From: Neocallimastix lanati (nom. inval.)
Taxonomy: Eukaryota; Neocallimastigomycota; Neocallimastigomycetes; Neocallimastigales; Neocallimastigaceae
Assembly (NCBI GenBank): GCA_016946835.1
Contig: JACVTC010000527.1
Coordinates: 1 to 20,523, forward strand
Direction: 5' to 3'
Length of the DNA stretch: 20,523 nucleotides
Part shown: positions 6,901-14,026 of the stretch, in pieces
Layout of the letters: each line of letters opens with the position of its first letter
How positions within the stretch are numbered: position 1 is the stretch's first letter
Program-made: the position numbers and the translations under genes
Notes under the pieces: model-generated
Seen by the model: the letters and a program-made list of their open reading frames with translations, nothing else
What the model was told of the DNA's origin: nothing
Database searches by the model: none

Positions 6901-7939
6901 AATTTTAGAAGCTCATAATATTGGCCACGAAGGATATTACAAAACATATCAAAGACTTAAGAAAAACTTTTATTGGAATCATATGATTAAAGATATCAAA
7001 AGAATTGTTAGTAATTGTGAAAAATGCCAGTTAAATCGTCCTCAACCATATCCAGAACCAACCGAAAACCATCCAACTAAAGTGGAGGGTCCCTTTGTGC
7101 ATTTAGGATTAGATATTATAGGACCGTTACCAAAAACAAGAAATAATAATCAATATATTATAGTAACTGTTGATTACTTTACCAAATGGGTTGAAGCCGA
7201 ACCCACTGAAAACATAACTTCCTCTGATATAATTAAATTTTTAATAAACGTTTTTGCAAGACATGGTGTACCTCAAGTTATTACTACTGATAATGGAGTC
7301 CAATTCACTTCTGATATGACTAAAATCTTTCTTGATTTTTATGATGTATATGTTAAATTTGTAGCTACTTACCACCCTGAATCAAATGGCCTTACTGAAA
7401 ATCGAAATAAAGAAATTGGAAAATTACTTCGTTTATTAGGAAGGAAAAATCAAGATTGGGATGAAGTTTTACCTTCTGCTTTATGGGCACTTCGAACTAC
7501 CAAAAATACAGCTACTGGACATTCTAGTTTTGAATTAGTATATGGAAGAGAAGACCAACAGCCTTATGATATAGCCATAAGAACAATTGAAAATGCAGGT
7601 AAATCATATGATGAAATTTTAATGGAAAAATTTGTTCGTCATTATCAATGGACTAGAGAAGCATGCGAAAATGTGAAGAATGCTAACAAGTATTGGGCAA
7701 CAAGACGAGAAGAACAAATAAGTATGAAAAAGGGAAAAGAATTAAAGGCTGGTGATCTTGTTCTTGTTAGAAACTTTAGCCGCACTAAGCTAGAACCATA
7801 TTACAATGGACCATTTAAAATTTTAAAAATTCAATTCAACACGGCAACCCTAATCGATCAGAAGACTGGAAAGCAACTCGATAGGAATGTTCACTTTAAA
7901 AATTTAGTAAAGTTTAACTCCGCTTACAGAGAAGCTTGA
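3935..7939 (+). CDS. pol: Pol polyprotein of A1: protease, RT, RNase H, integrase (by -1 frameshift)
   Basis: The frame is reached by the -1 slip; the first ATG is at 4124, and residues below count from it (1271 aa). Gag-Pol would be 1634 aa. An Asn/Lys-rich linker comes first. The aspartic protease has D247 in LIDSC (Cys where Gly is usual). RT carries D534 in TLDLFSGFHQI and D598-D599 in FIDDVLIYS. RNase H has D745, D815 and D859. Integrase has an HHCC zinc finger (H931, H935, C965, C968), then D997, D1056 and E1092 with the D-35-E spacing, then a GPY/F module (PYYNGPFKIL). The domain order RT-RNase H-integrase places it in Ty3/gypsy (Metaviridae). No chromodomain follows. All catalytic residues except the protease glycine are present, so it looks functional. 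Confidence 0.95.
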   Translation, partial: LLNGSRSTPNDKTIASLNNLQNNTFTKNTPIDNNSFNKESEESDFSDTTESEDNIIINAIKRKMNDNNSEKEENNSKKVHKSLKDNPRPFATPALRKKKENELHNKPNKVYKNQILPSILTQPNINKEKQKEKELRNITRVRESKEENNNYSSKGKKKVESEDILVIDNEIEDIEMNKDNQQNKTNTLEKLISTKTKETNNENTQLVKRNIKMMNNKEPYNIMDDLNNLKSSITIGQLLNACPKIRSQLTQGLKLEKSKIIGTVDNVIARTLLVNNYDHSYISKSNEVAEEDLAMVDASVDGVLGKLLIDSCSNLSIVTKQYFDKLPGEYETVGKSRGRIQLATQDEEYSEGIIVQLPVKINNYEFNADFRIIEKEDSFYDMLINFKTQIDHCLFIHPTLNSLCKLLSESEYEEIAKINNQYYDEESIICTIRKVKETNNEKEIIKELTPMEFIESDEFLSTLNKDYKEQIIKILKEMIDIVATSTEELTPSKLSPHKIRLKANAKPVKLRSYRLTKLKSDILKEELTKLIKKGLIEPSCSEWSSPVVLILKHNGKWRLCIDYRKVNDMTEKDSYSVPYIDEIFDSLGGSKIFTTLDLFSGFHQILMDEESVEVTTFTTKFGNYQFKVMPFGLTGAPSTFQREMNKILFPFIGEFVYVFIDDVLIYSKSIEEHLIHIKQVLEVFKENKLKINIEKCHFLQTEVDVLGHKLTTKGLSPMESKITAIKKWEAPSSIHELRSFLGAIGYYRDFIPKYAQITSPLCKLLKKNTKYEWNKEQQESFELLKEKLINAPILKFPSFDKPFIIRTDASYNGIGGVLLQKEEETGKEHPIHFISRSLKKTEKNYGITDLEGTALFYCMTKFKSYIEGNPLPTTIYTDHKPLVGLFKNKEPLNARQTRWCLTASMLGINIKYESGKKNVLADALSRMKSKEERKILLTKITNGNNEELLSKVIKEFINEKFTVIDGEDYFIDNGNYRKLITDENERFKLILEAHNIGHEGYYKTYQRLKKNFYWNHMIKDIKRIVSNCEKCQLNRPQPYPEPTENHPTKVEGPFVHLGLDIIGPLPKTRNNNQYIIVTVDYFTKWVEAEPTENITSSDIIKFLINVFARHGVPQVITTDNGVQFTSDMTKIFLDFYDVYVKFVATYHPESNGLTENRNKEIGKLLRLLGRKNQDWDEVLPSALWALRTTKNTATGHSSFELVYGREDQQPYDIAIRTIENAGKSYDEILMEKFVRHYQWTREACENVKNANKYWATRREEQISMKKGKELKAGDLVLVRNFSRTKLEPYYNGPFKILKIQFNTATLIDQKTGKQLDRNVHFKNLVKFNSAYREA

Positions 7940-7947
7940 GTCTTCGT

Positions 7948-7957
7948 CGGGGCATCT
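7948..7957 (+). other. Polypurine tract of A1
   Basis: CGGGGCATCT starts nine bases after the pol stop and abuts the LTR start at 7958. It is short and contains pyrimidines, so it is a weak polypurine tract by composition. The call rests on its place and its identity to A2 (18943-18952), with GGGGCATCA in B. It would prime plus-strand DNA synthesis. Confidence 0.7.
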
Positions 7958-8388
7958 TGATAAGAATGTACTAAATAATGCATTCTTAATTAAATCTACG
8001 ATTTATTTCTAATACATTATGTGTACATTATTATTTTTGTACTTTAATAAATTTTTAAATCCAAAGATCAAAAATTAAATCAAAAATTATATTAAACTTT
8101 AGATTTTTATATTAAATCTTATATTAAAAGTAATATTTTTATATATTTAAAACTTATATTAGCAATATTAATAATAAATCTTATTTTTTTTTTATATTAA
8201 TAATGAAAATTTATATTAATAATATTTTTATATATTGATAATTAAAAATTTATATATTATATTTTAACTTTTTATTATAAAATTTTATATCGAAATGTTT
8301 TATTTTATATTGAAAAATATTTTATTTTATTAAAAACCTTTATATTAGAATAGTATTTTTATTTTTATTTGAATATTTTAACAGATTG
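7958..8388 (+). repeat. 3' LTR fragment of A1 (LTR positions 1-431)
   Basis: This fragment matches the A0 LTR from position 1 to 431 with no length change, then stops at ...AACAGATTG. The missing remainder (position 432 onward) is present in inverted orientation at 859-1270 with no base lost, so this breakpoint is reciprocal. The fragment lacks the TATA box and the transcript repeat (R) region. Confidence 0.9.
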
Positions 8389-8405
8389 GATAAAGTATCA
8401 GTAAT
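8389..8405. other. 17-nt filler at the inversion breakpoint
   Basis: GATAAAGTATCAGTAAT lies between forward LTR position 431 and inverted LTR position 236. Sixteen of its bases (8390-8405) match the reverse complement of the A2 leader at 13080-13095, and the match runs on into an A run. A1's own leader has one mismatch there (CTGGTAC instead of CTGATAC). It is therefore probably a templated insertion made during break repair. Confidence 0.65.
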
Positions 8406-8641
8406 AAAAAAAAAATAAGATTTATTATTAATATTGCTAATATAAGTTTTAAATATATAAAAATATTACTTTTAATATAAGATTTAATATAAAAATCTAA
8501 AGTTTAATATAATTTTTGATTTAATTTTTGATCTTTGGATTTAAAAATTTATTAAAGTACAAAAATAATAATGTACACATAATGTATTAGAAATAAATCG
8601 TAGATTTAATTAAGAATGCATTATTTAGTACATTCTTATCA
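8406..8641 (-). repeat. Inverted LTR 5' fragment of A1 (positions 236 to 1)
   Basis: Reverse complement of the first 236 bp of the family-A LTR, ending at the true terminus (CATTCTTATCA). In the inversion model it is the outer end of the original minus-strand 5' LTR. Roughly 230 bp between LTR positions 236 and about 465 were lost at the break. ACTG follows immediately. Confidence 0.9.
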
Positions 8642-8645
8642 ACTG
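8642..8645. repeat. ACTG duplication between A1 and B
   Basis: ACTG separates the inverted A1 LTR terminus (8641) from the B LTR start (8646). It serves as the right target duplication of A1 and the left one of B. Because LTRs end in CA, a fifth base (AACTG) cannot be excluded. Confidence 0.8.
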
Positions 8646-9168
8646 TGATAAAGAATAGAATAATAATGATATTTTTAATTAAATTTTTAATAATTTATTA
8701 TATAAAAATATATTATTATATTCTTTACTATTAATAATTTTCTTATATTATATTAATAATTTTTTTTATATTAATTATATTTTATTATTTTAAATATTAA
8801 ATTTATGTAATTAATTAATTTATATGATTGGTTTTCATAATGTAATTAAATAATATAAAATATGTATTATCCATATTATTTTATGAAGGGGGCCTTTCTG
8901 AGGAAAGAAATAGTAAAAATAGTAGTGATAATAGGAATAATAATTGAAAGGTTTCCCATATTGTTATAATAATAAATATTAATATTAATAAAGTTATTTT
9001 TAACAATAAAATAATTATATAATTTATAAATGATAAATATTTTTAATAATAATTCTTTAAATAAAATTTATAATGTGTAATAATAAATTCTTTTAGTGTA
9101 ATTTAGTAGTTATTTAATTTATCTATTTATTTAATGTTCACACTCCTTTTCTAATATGAACCTCAACA
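8646..9168 (+). repeat. 5' LTR of element B
   Basis: 523 bp, TG...CA. It contains one GC-richer patch that can fold: GGG (8888-8890) plus CCTTTC (8893-8898) pair with GAAAGG (8946-8951) plus CCC (8955-8957). A TATA box cannot be chosen with confidence because AT-rich candidates are everywhere. Confidence 0.9.
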
Positions 9169-9175
9169 TAAAAAT

Positions 9176-9192
9176 TGGTGGAGATATCGGGG
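9176..9192 (+). other. Primer-binding site of B
   Basis: TGGTGGAGATATCGGGG, the same 17 bases as in A1 and A2, starts seven bases after the LTR end. It implies use of the same tRNA primer as family A. Confidence 0.85.
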
Positions 9193-9407
9193 AGTGTGAA
9201 AACATTGATGAATAGATAAGAAAAATAATAGAATATAATATAATATAAAATTAAATGATCATAATAATAATACAAAGAAATTATAAATTTAATTATAAAA
9301 TTTTAGTAATAATTTAAGTAAAAAATAATATATATAAATTTAAAATTGAATTGTTAAAAATTGAATTATTTTAAAATGAATTCAATTTAATAATTATATT
9401 TTTTTTA

Positions 9408-9639
9408 GTTAGGTGATCGAAGAGTATTTCGAGCCTAACAAATAATATTTTTAATTTTAAAAAAAATCCTTAGGTGGTCAGCCAGAGAGTGCTGAGCCTG
9501 AAGGTAAGTATAATAATTTTTTTTTTTAAATCCTTAGGTGTCGGACAGAGAATGCCGAACTTGAAGGAATAAATATATAAAAATTATTTCAAATAAACTT
9601 TCTTGGGTGTCGAAAAAGGATTTTCGAACTTGAAGAAAG
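9408..9639 (+). repeat. Four leader hairpins of B with compensatory changes
   Basis: Hairpins lie at 9408-9439, 9468-9504, 9532-9567 and 9598-9639. Inner stems are TCGA/TCGA, TCAGC/GCTGA, TCGG/CCGA and TCGA/TCGA. Outer stems are GTTAGG/CCTAAC, CCTT+AGG/CCT+AAGG, CCTT/AAGG plus weaker pairs, and CTTTCTT/AAGAAAG. Each keeps a 2-3 nt 5' bulge and an 8-10 nt purine-rich loop (AGAGTATT, CAGAGAGT, ACAGAGAATG, AAAAGGATTT). The architecture equals the arrays of A1 and A2 although the sequence has diverged. Paired substitutions point to a selected RNA structure. Confidence 0.82.
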
Positions 9640-9988
9640 TTAAAAATGTATTGGTTTACTGCGGTAGTTCCAATATAATAAACATTGAATAATTTTAAAA
9701 TTTTAATTTAAAATAATTTATATTTAGTTTATAATATAAAATTTATACTTAAAATATTACAAATTTTGAAGAAATTATAGAAAAAAAAAAAAAAATAATT
9801 TACAATATATTTTTAAGAAATAATAATATTTATTATATTATTTAGTGTTTATATAATTACATTAATTGAAAATTTATTAGAACATAATAAATTTTATATT
9901 TTTTATGATCAATAATTAGAATTCCAGTTGCGGAATTTAATAAATAATATAATTACATTAAGCATTTTAAGAATTAAACAAAATATGA

Positions 9989-10081
9989 GAAGAACAAGTT
10001 CCAGATGTTATCTTAAATGAAGAATTATTAATGCCAAGCATAACTGAATTGAAAGATAAAATAAGTGAATTAAAAAAGTGA
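9989..10081 (+). pseudogene. Short coding-like fragment in B (30 codons)
   Basis: The frame opens after a stop at 9986-9988 and reads EEQVPDVILNEELLMPS, followed by a Lys/Glu-rich helical stretch, to the TGA at 10079-10081. An ATG lies just upstream but one base out of phase. The composition is protein-like (charged, amphipathic), unlike the surrounding A/T runs. It could be a broken exon or chance; no family is recognised. Confidence 0.25.
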
Positions 10082-10206
10082 ATTAAAGAAAAATATTTTT
10101 GAAGAATATAATATTATTCAAATTATAGAAAAATAAAAAGAGAAAATTATTTTTGAAGAAAATAATATTATTATTCAAATTATAAAAAAAAGAAGAATAT
10201 ATTAGT

Positions 10207-10392
10207 ATGAAAAATCTCTATGAAGATACTATAAATATTCTTAATTTAGAAAGAGAGCAATTCAATTATTGGAAAGAAAATATTATAAAAGAAAACGAAT
10301 TGAACAGTTCTTCACAGTCCAAGAAAATTAATAAATTAAATTGTGAAATTGAATCTTTGAAACTTGGTAAAAGTAGTAATTTAAAAAAATAA
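10207..10392 (+). CDS. Hypothetical 61-aa coiled-coil-like ORF in B
   Basis: ATG to TAA, 61 aa, rich in Glu, Asn, Lys and Leu with a heptad-like pattern (about residues 5-55), so it could form a coiled coil. There is no signal peptide, membrane segment or known motif. It lies between similar Lys/Glu-rich fragments (9989-10081 and 10653-10769), and the three may be pieces of one degraded gene carried by B. It shows no similarity to family-A Gag that I can see. Translation is uncertain. Confidence 0.3.
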   Translation: MKNLYEDTINILNLEREQFNYWKENIIKENELNSSSQSKKINKLNCEIESLKLGKSSNLKK

Positions 10393-10652
10393 TTAAAAAT
10401 AAAAAGAAAAAAATAATAATAAAAATAAATTAGTGATATTTTAAATGGAAATTTCAATTAGTTTCATAAATTGAATTATTAAAGTTTAAACATAATGTTA
10501 AAATCACTGATTTAGAGAATTCATTATAACCTTCAAAATATGTTATATAATAATTTTAAATTAATGGAATAAGAAATTATTATATGAATAAATAAAAAAA
10601 AAAAAAAAATTAAAAAGGATTAGTATCTAATTTAAAAAGGATTAGTATCTAA

Positions 10653-10769
10653 ATGAAAGAAGAAAAAGAAGTTTCAAAGTTCATTGTTGAAGTAACTACT
10701 GAAGAATATACAAGAATTGGAAGAAACAAAAGACAAGTAGAAATAAAAAAAAAAATAATAATTAATTAA
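10653..10769 (+). pseudogene. Short 38-aa ORF in B
   Basis: ATG at 10653 follows the second copy of a 20-bp direct repeat. It reads MKEEKEVSKFIVEVTTEEY and then a basic tail that runs into an A-rich tract, stopping at 10767-10769. The first 30 residues look protein-like; the tail is low complexity. It is possibly a truncated fragment of a former gene. No family is recognised. Confidence 0.25.
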
Positions 10770-11027
10770 AAAAAAAAAAAATTTTTTTTTTTTTTTGGTA
10801 CAATTCCAGTTGACCCTGACATTTTTGGAATTTTAAAAAATTTATTATAAAAATTTTTAATATATGGTAATATATAAATTAAATTATTTAATTTAAATAT
10901 TTCAATTAATACATATATTAAAATATATTTTAAAATATACAAAAATTTTTAAATTTAAGAAATAATGATAATATTATATATATATATATAAAAAAAAAAA
11001 ATTTATATTTTATTTAGTTATATAGTT

Positions 11028-11062
<35 letters not shown>

Positions 11063-11120
11063 TATTTAGTTAATAATATAAGAAAATTTGCCTTTGCTAT
11101 AATATAGCAAAAGTTTTAGC

Positions 11121-11130
11121 GGGGGCATCA
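11121..11130 (+). other. Polypurine tract of B
   Basis: GGGGGCATCA abuts the B 3' LTR start at 11131. It differs from the family-A tract (GGGGCATCT) by an extra G and the last base, which supports shared replication machinery. Confidence 0.75.
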
Positions 11131-11653
11131 TGATAAAGAATAGAATAATAATGATATTTTTAATTAAATTTTTAATAATTTATTATATAAAAATATATTA
11201 TTATATTCTTTACTATTAATAATTTTCTTATATTATATTAATAATTTTTTTTATATTAATTATATTTTATTATTTTAAATATTAAATTTATGTAATTAAT
11301 TAATTTATATGATTGGTTTTCATAATGTAATTAAATAATATAAAATATGTATTATCCATATTATTTTATGAAGGGGGCCTTTCTGAGGAAAGAAATAGTA
11401 AAAATAGTAGTGATAATAGGAATAATAATTGAAAGGTTTCCCATATTGTTATAATAATAAATATTAATATTAATAAAGTTATTTTTAACAATAAAATAAT
11501 TATATAATTTATAAATGATAAATATTTTTAATAATAATTCTTTAAATAAAATTTATAATGTGTAATAATAAATTCTTTTAGTGTAATTTAGTAGTTATTT
11601 AATTTATCTATTTATTTAATGTTCACACTCCTTTTCTAATATGAACCTCAACA
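11131..11653 (+). repeat. 3' LTR of element B
   Basis: 523 bp, the same length as the 5' LTR (8646-9168) and identical to it as far as visual comparison shows. It ends CCTCAACA at 11653 and is followed by ACTG. Confidence 0.9.
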
Positions 11654-11657
11654 ACTG
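11654..11657. repeat. ACTG duplication between B and A2
   Basis: Four bases shared as the right duplication of B and the left duplication of A2, with no other sequence between the two elements. The partner for A2 is 19801-19804. Confidence 0.85.
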
Positions 11658-12139
11658 TGATAAGAATGTACTAAATAATGCATTCTTAATTAAATCTACG
11701 ATTTATTTCTAATACATTATGTGTACATTATTATTTTTGTACTTTAATAAATTTTTAAATCCAAAGATCAAAAATTAAATCAAAAATTATATTAAACTTT
11801 ATATTTTTATATTAAATCTTATATTAATAGTAATATTTTTATATATTTAAAACTTATATTAGCAATATTAATAATAAATCTTATTTTTTTTTATATTAAT
11901 AATGAAAATTTGTATTAATAATATTTTTATATATTGATAATTAAAAATTTATATATTATATTTTAACTTTTATTATAAAATTTTATATCGAAATGTTTTA
12001 TTTTATATTGACAAATATTTTATTTTATTAAAAACCTTTATATTAGAATAGTATTTTTATTTTTATTTGAATATTTTAACAGATTGTAATAAAAATTTTA
12101 GCCAATTAAATAAATTCTTATTAGTAATATTTTAGATAG

Positions 12140-12210
<71 letters not shown>

Positions 12211-12520
12211 TTTTATTAATATTATAAATGTATTTTATTTATATTGTTATAATTAAATTTTATATAATTGATTACAAAAATCAATTTAAATTTAATAGTT
12301 TTTATATATAAAAAGAAAAATAATAATAAAATGTAATTTAGTGGCAAGAACAACTTTTATGCCTTGAAAAAAAAGTATAAATAGTTGTAAATTTTGCTAC
12401 CAATTTTTAAAAATGATAAAATAAAATCAAATAAAAAAAAAATAAATAAATAAAATAAATAAATAAATAAAATTTGTGTTTGTTTACTTTATTTTTATTT
12501 AATTCTCTAAAACCTTAACA
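11658..12520 (+). repeat. 5' LTR of A2
   Basis: 863 bp, TGATAAG...TTAACA, with a 64-A homopolymer (12145-12208) and TATA box. Compared with the A0/A1 LTR it has scattered substitutions, for instance near the A run, where AAATAAATAAAT is absent. It therefore belongs to a second subtype of the family. Confidence 0.93.
12376..12383 (+). promoter_or_regulatory. TATA box of A2 5' LTR
   Basis: TATAAATA at the conserved LTR position, about 137 bp before the LTR end. It is the likely core promoter for A2 transcription. Confidence 0.5.
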
Positions 12521-12526
12521 TTTATA

Positions 12527-12543
12527 TGGTGGAGATATCGGGG
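12527..12543 (+). other. Primer-binding site of A2
   Basis: The same 17 bases as in A1 and B, six bases after the LTR end; pairs with a tRNA 3' end that terminates in CCA. Confidence 0.85.
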
Positions 12544-14026
12544 AATTAAATAGAAATAATAGTAAATAACATAGATTTTTTTTAATTTTTTTTTATTTTA
12601 TATTGATAAACAAGTAAGTCGTTAATCCTTTGATTAACCTATGGCGCTTGTTTGATATATATATAAAAAAAAATTTTTTTTTAAATAAGTAAAATTAAGA
12701 TTCTAAAAAAATAAATTTTGTAAAATTATAACAAGGAGCGGATAGAGCTCATACACAGTGTATTCTCAGATAGCAACAAATTAACTCTATTCATAGTAGG
12801 TTATTGAATAGTAGTTAATTTGGAGATTAATTGGAAAGTAGACGAAGGTATTTGGTTACCGACCCGGTAATAATAGTTCAGCCTTCAACGTTTCAACACA
12901 CGAAGGTGCGGGTACTTTCCAAGCACTGGCGAATAAGGAGCTTACGTCACCGAAGGCGTAAGATTATTTTTTTTTATATATTTTTTTTATTTTTCTTTGT
13001 GCTAGTTATAAGGCACTTTATTATATAAAGTATCAGACTTTGGCTAACTTCGCCATTTAAATTTTTTTTATTTTTTTTTATTACTGATACTTTATTTGTT
13101 TAATAATTCCTGTAAAAGAATCTTAATTTACTTTGAAAATATTGTGTTTTTAGTTAATTTTTATTAGTTAATAAAAATATTATTGAATACTTTTAAAATT
13201 TTTTTTATTCCGTACATAGATTATCGGATTAAGTTTATCCTACATAGTAATTGGGCTAGTAGGCTCTGAACTGCTATATTTTATATTGAATATAGTAATC
13301 GTGGCACACGCGTGGCATGACACCATTAGGTAAGCTGTACGTCAGACAGTGTGTACTATCAGATTGTACGACAATAAAGATTATTTTTTTGTATTTAATA
13401 ATTATAATTAATTAATAATTTTATTAGCTATAACAATACAATATTTATCGTTTAAAAAGAAAAATTTTTTGAAAGGTGAAAATAATAAATAAAACTTTGC
13501 TTCTAAATTTATTACTACAAATATACTAAATTACAAAATTCAAGTGGTCGATAAAGGTTTCGAGCTTGAAAAATATTCTATTAAGTTGTCGATAAAGATT
13601 TCGAACTTAAAATTATTCTATTAAGTTGTCGATAAAGATTTCGAACTTAAAATTATTCCATTGAGTTGTCGATAAAGATTTCGAACTTAAAATTATTCCA
13701 TTGAGTTGTCGATAAAGATTTCGAACTTAAAAATTATTCTATTGAGTTGTCGATAAAGATTTCGAACTTAAAAATTATTCTTAATAAAGTGGTCGAAAAG
13801 AACCTCGTGCTTTATAATTTCTACTAAGTTGTCGATAAGGATTTCGAGCTTATATCTACTAAAGAAAGCAAATAAAATTATTATTTTCAAAAGTTACTAA
13901 AATATATTGTTTTAAAAATTGATTCGATATTAAATTACCTATTAAATTATATTTTTAAAGTTGTATTTCCAAATTTATTCTTATTTAATCACCTCATTAA
14001 TATACAACAAGAAATATTTAAACAAA
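12544..14026 (+). other. A2 5' leader, about 1.48 kb, structured
   Basis: Same organisation as the A1 leader: 7-bp outer stem 12608-12614/12647-12653 around the CTTT-loop hairpin 12621-12638, the GC-richer core, a perfect 12-bp inverted repeat 13025-13036/13084-13095, then the hairpin array. The A-to-G difference in the 12-bp stem (A2 CTGATAC, A1 CTGGTAC) swaps a U-A pair for U-G, keeping the stem. It is longer than the A1 leader mainly because of three extra hairpins. A 65-codon open stretch (12831-13028) starts at TTG, is cut short in A1, and is not a gene. Confidence 0.7.
13539..13852 (+). repeat. Array of eight tandem RNA hairpins (A2 leader)
   Basis: Eight units of about 40 bp, against five in A1. 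The first, the penultimate and the last match their A1 counterparts. The expansion is in the middle units. Three of these have TTGAGT/ACTTAA outer stems, where the G replaces A and pairs with T as G-U, so the stem survives. Inner stem TCGA/TCGA and loop TAAAGATT are retained. Confidence 0.82.

Larger units (their letters stand above)
859..8641 (-). mobile_element. Ty3/gypsy-type element A1, inserted minus, interior now inverted to plus
   Basis: The order is: inverted LTR positions 846 to 432 (859-1270), forward LTR 3' part (1271-1645), PBS, leader, gag, pol, PPT, forward LTR positions 1-431 (7958-8388), a 17-nt filler, inverted LTR positions 236 to 1 (8406-8641). Turning 1271-8388 around restores a normal minus-strand element flanked by ACTG. 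That element has one whole LTR and one LTR with an internal deletion of roughly 230 bp. Gag and pol are intact. Because neither side of the interior now has a full LTR, A1 should be unable to complete reverse transcription but could still be transcribed and translated. Confidence 0.8.
9640..11120 (+). other. Internal region of B with no intact retroviral gene
   Basis: Very AT-rich sequence. It holds a small inverted repeat around 9920-9940 (AATTCC/GGAATT), a diverged tandem duplication of about 50 bp (about 10088-10185), a 20-bp direct repeat with 22-bp period (10611-10630, 10633-10652), long A/T runs near 10741-10796 and 11030-11060, and three short Lys/Glu-rich reading frames. Nothing resembles Gag or Pol. 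It may be the remains of a captured or decayed gene. Confidence 0.6.
8646..11653 (+). mobile_element. Non-autonomous LTR element B, 3.0 kb
   Basis: Two 523-bp LTRs that look identical by eye flank an internal region of about 1.96 kb, bounded by ACTG on both sides (8642-8645, 11654-11657). It has a PBS, a leader hairpin array and a PPT, but no gag, protease, RT or integrase. LTR termini (TGATAAAGAAT...CTCAACA) resemble those of A (TGATAAGAAT...CTTAACA); the rest of the LTR is unrelated. The PBS is identical to that of A and the PPT nearly so. It is best described as a LARD/TRIM-like element mobilised by family-A proteins, and was recently active judging by the LTR identity. Confidence 0.88.

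Noticed and set aside
7760-7936. C-terminal chromodomain of Pol (chromovirus)
   Set aside because: After the GPY/F module the protein ends within about 45 residues; no aromatic-cage pattern of a chromodomain is visible.
9502-9536. GTAAGTAT...TTAG mini-intron in B
   Set aside because: Only about 35 nt long and it lies between two conserved hairpins; too short for a spliceosomal intron and explained by AT-rich chance.
12831-13028. 65-codon open frame in the A2 leader
   Set aside because: It begins at TTG, ends in a low-complexity Ile/Phe stretch, is cut short in A1, and overlaps the structured leader. Better explained as non-coding RNA.
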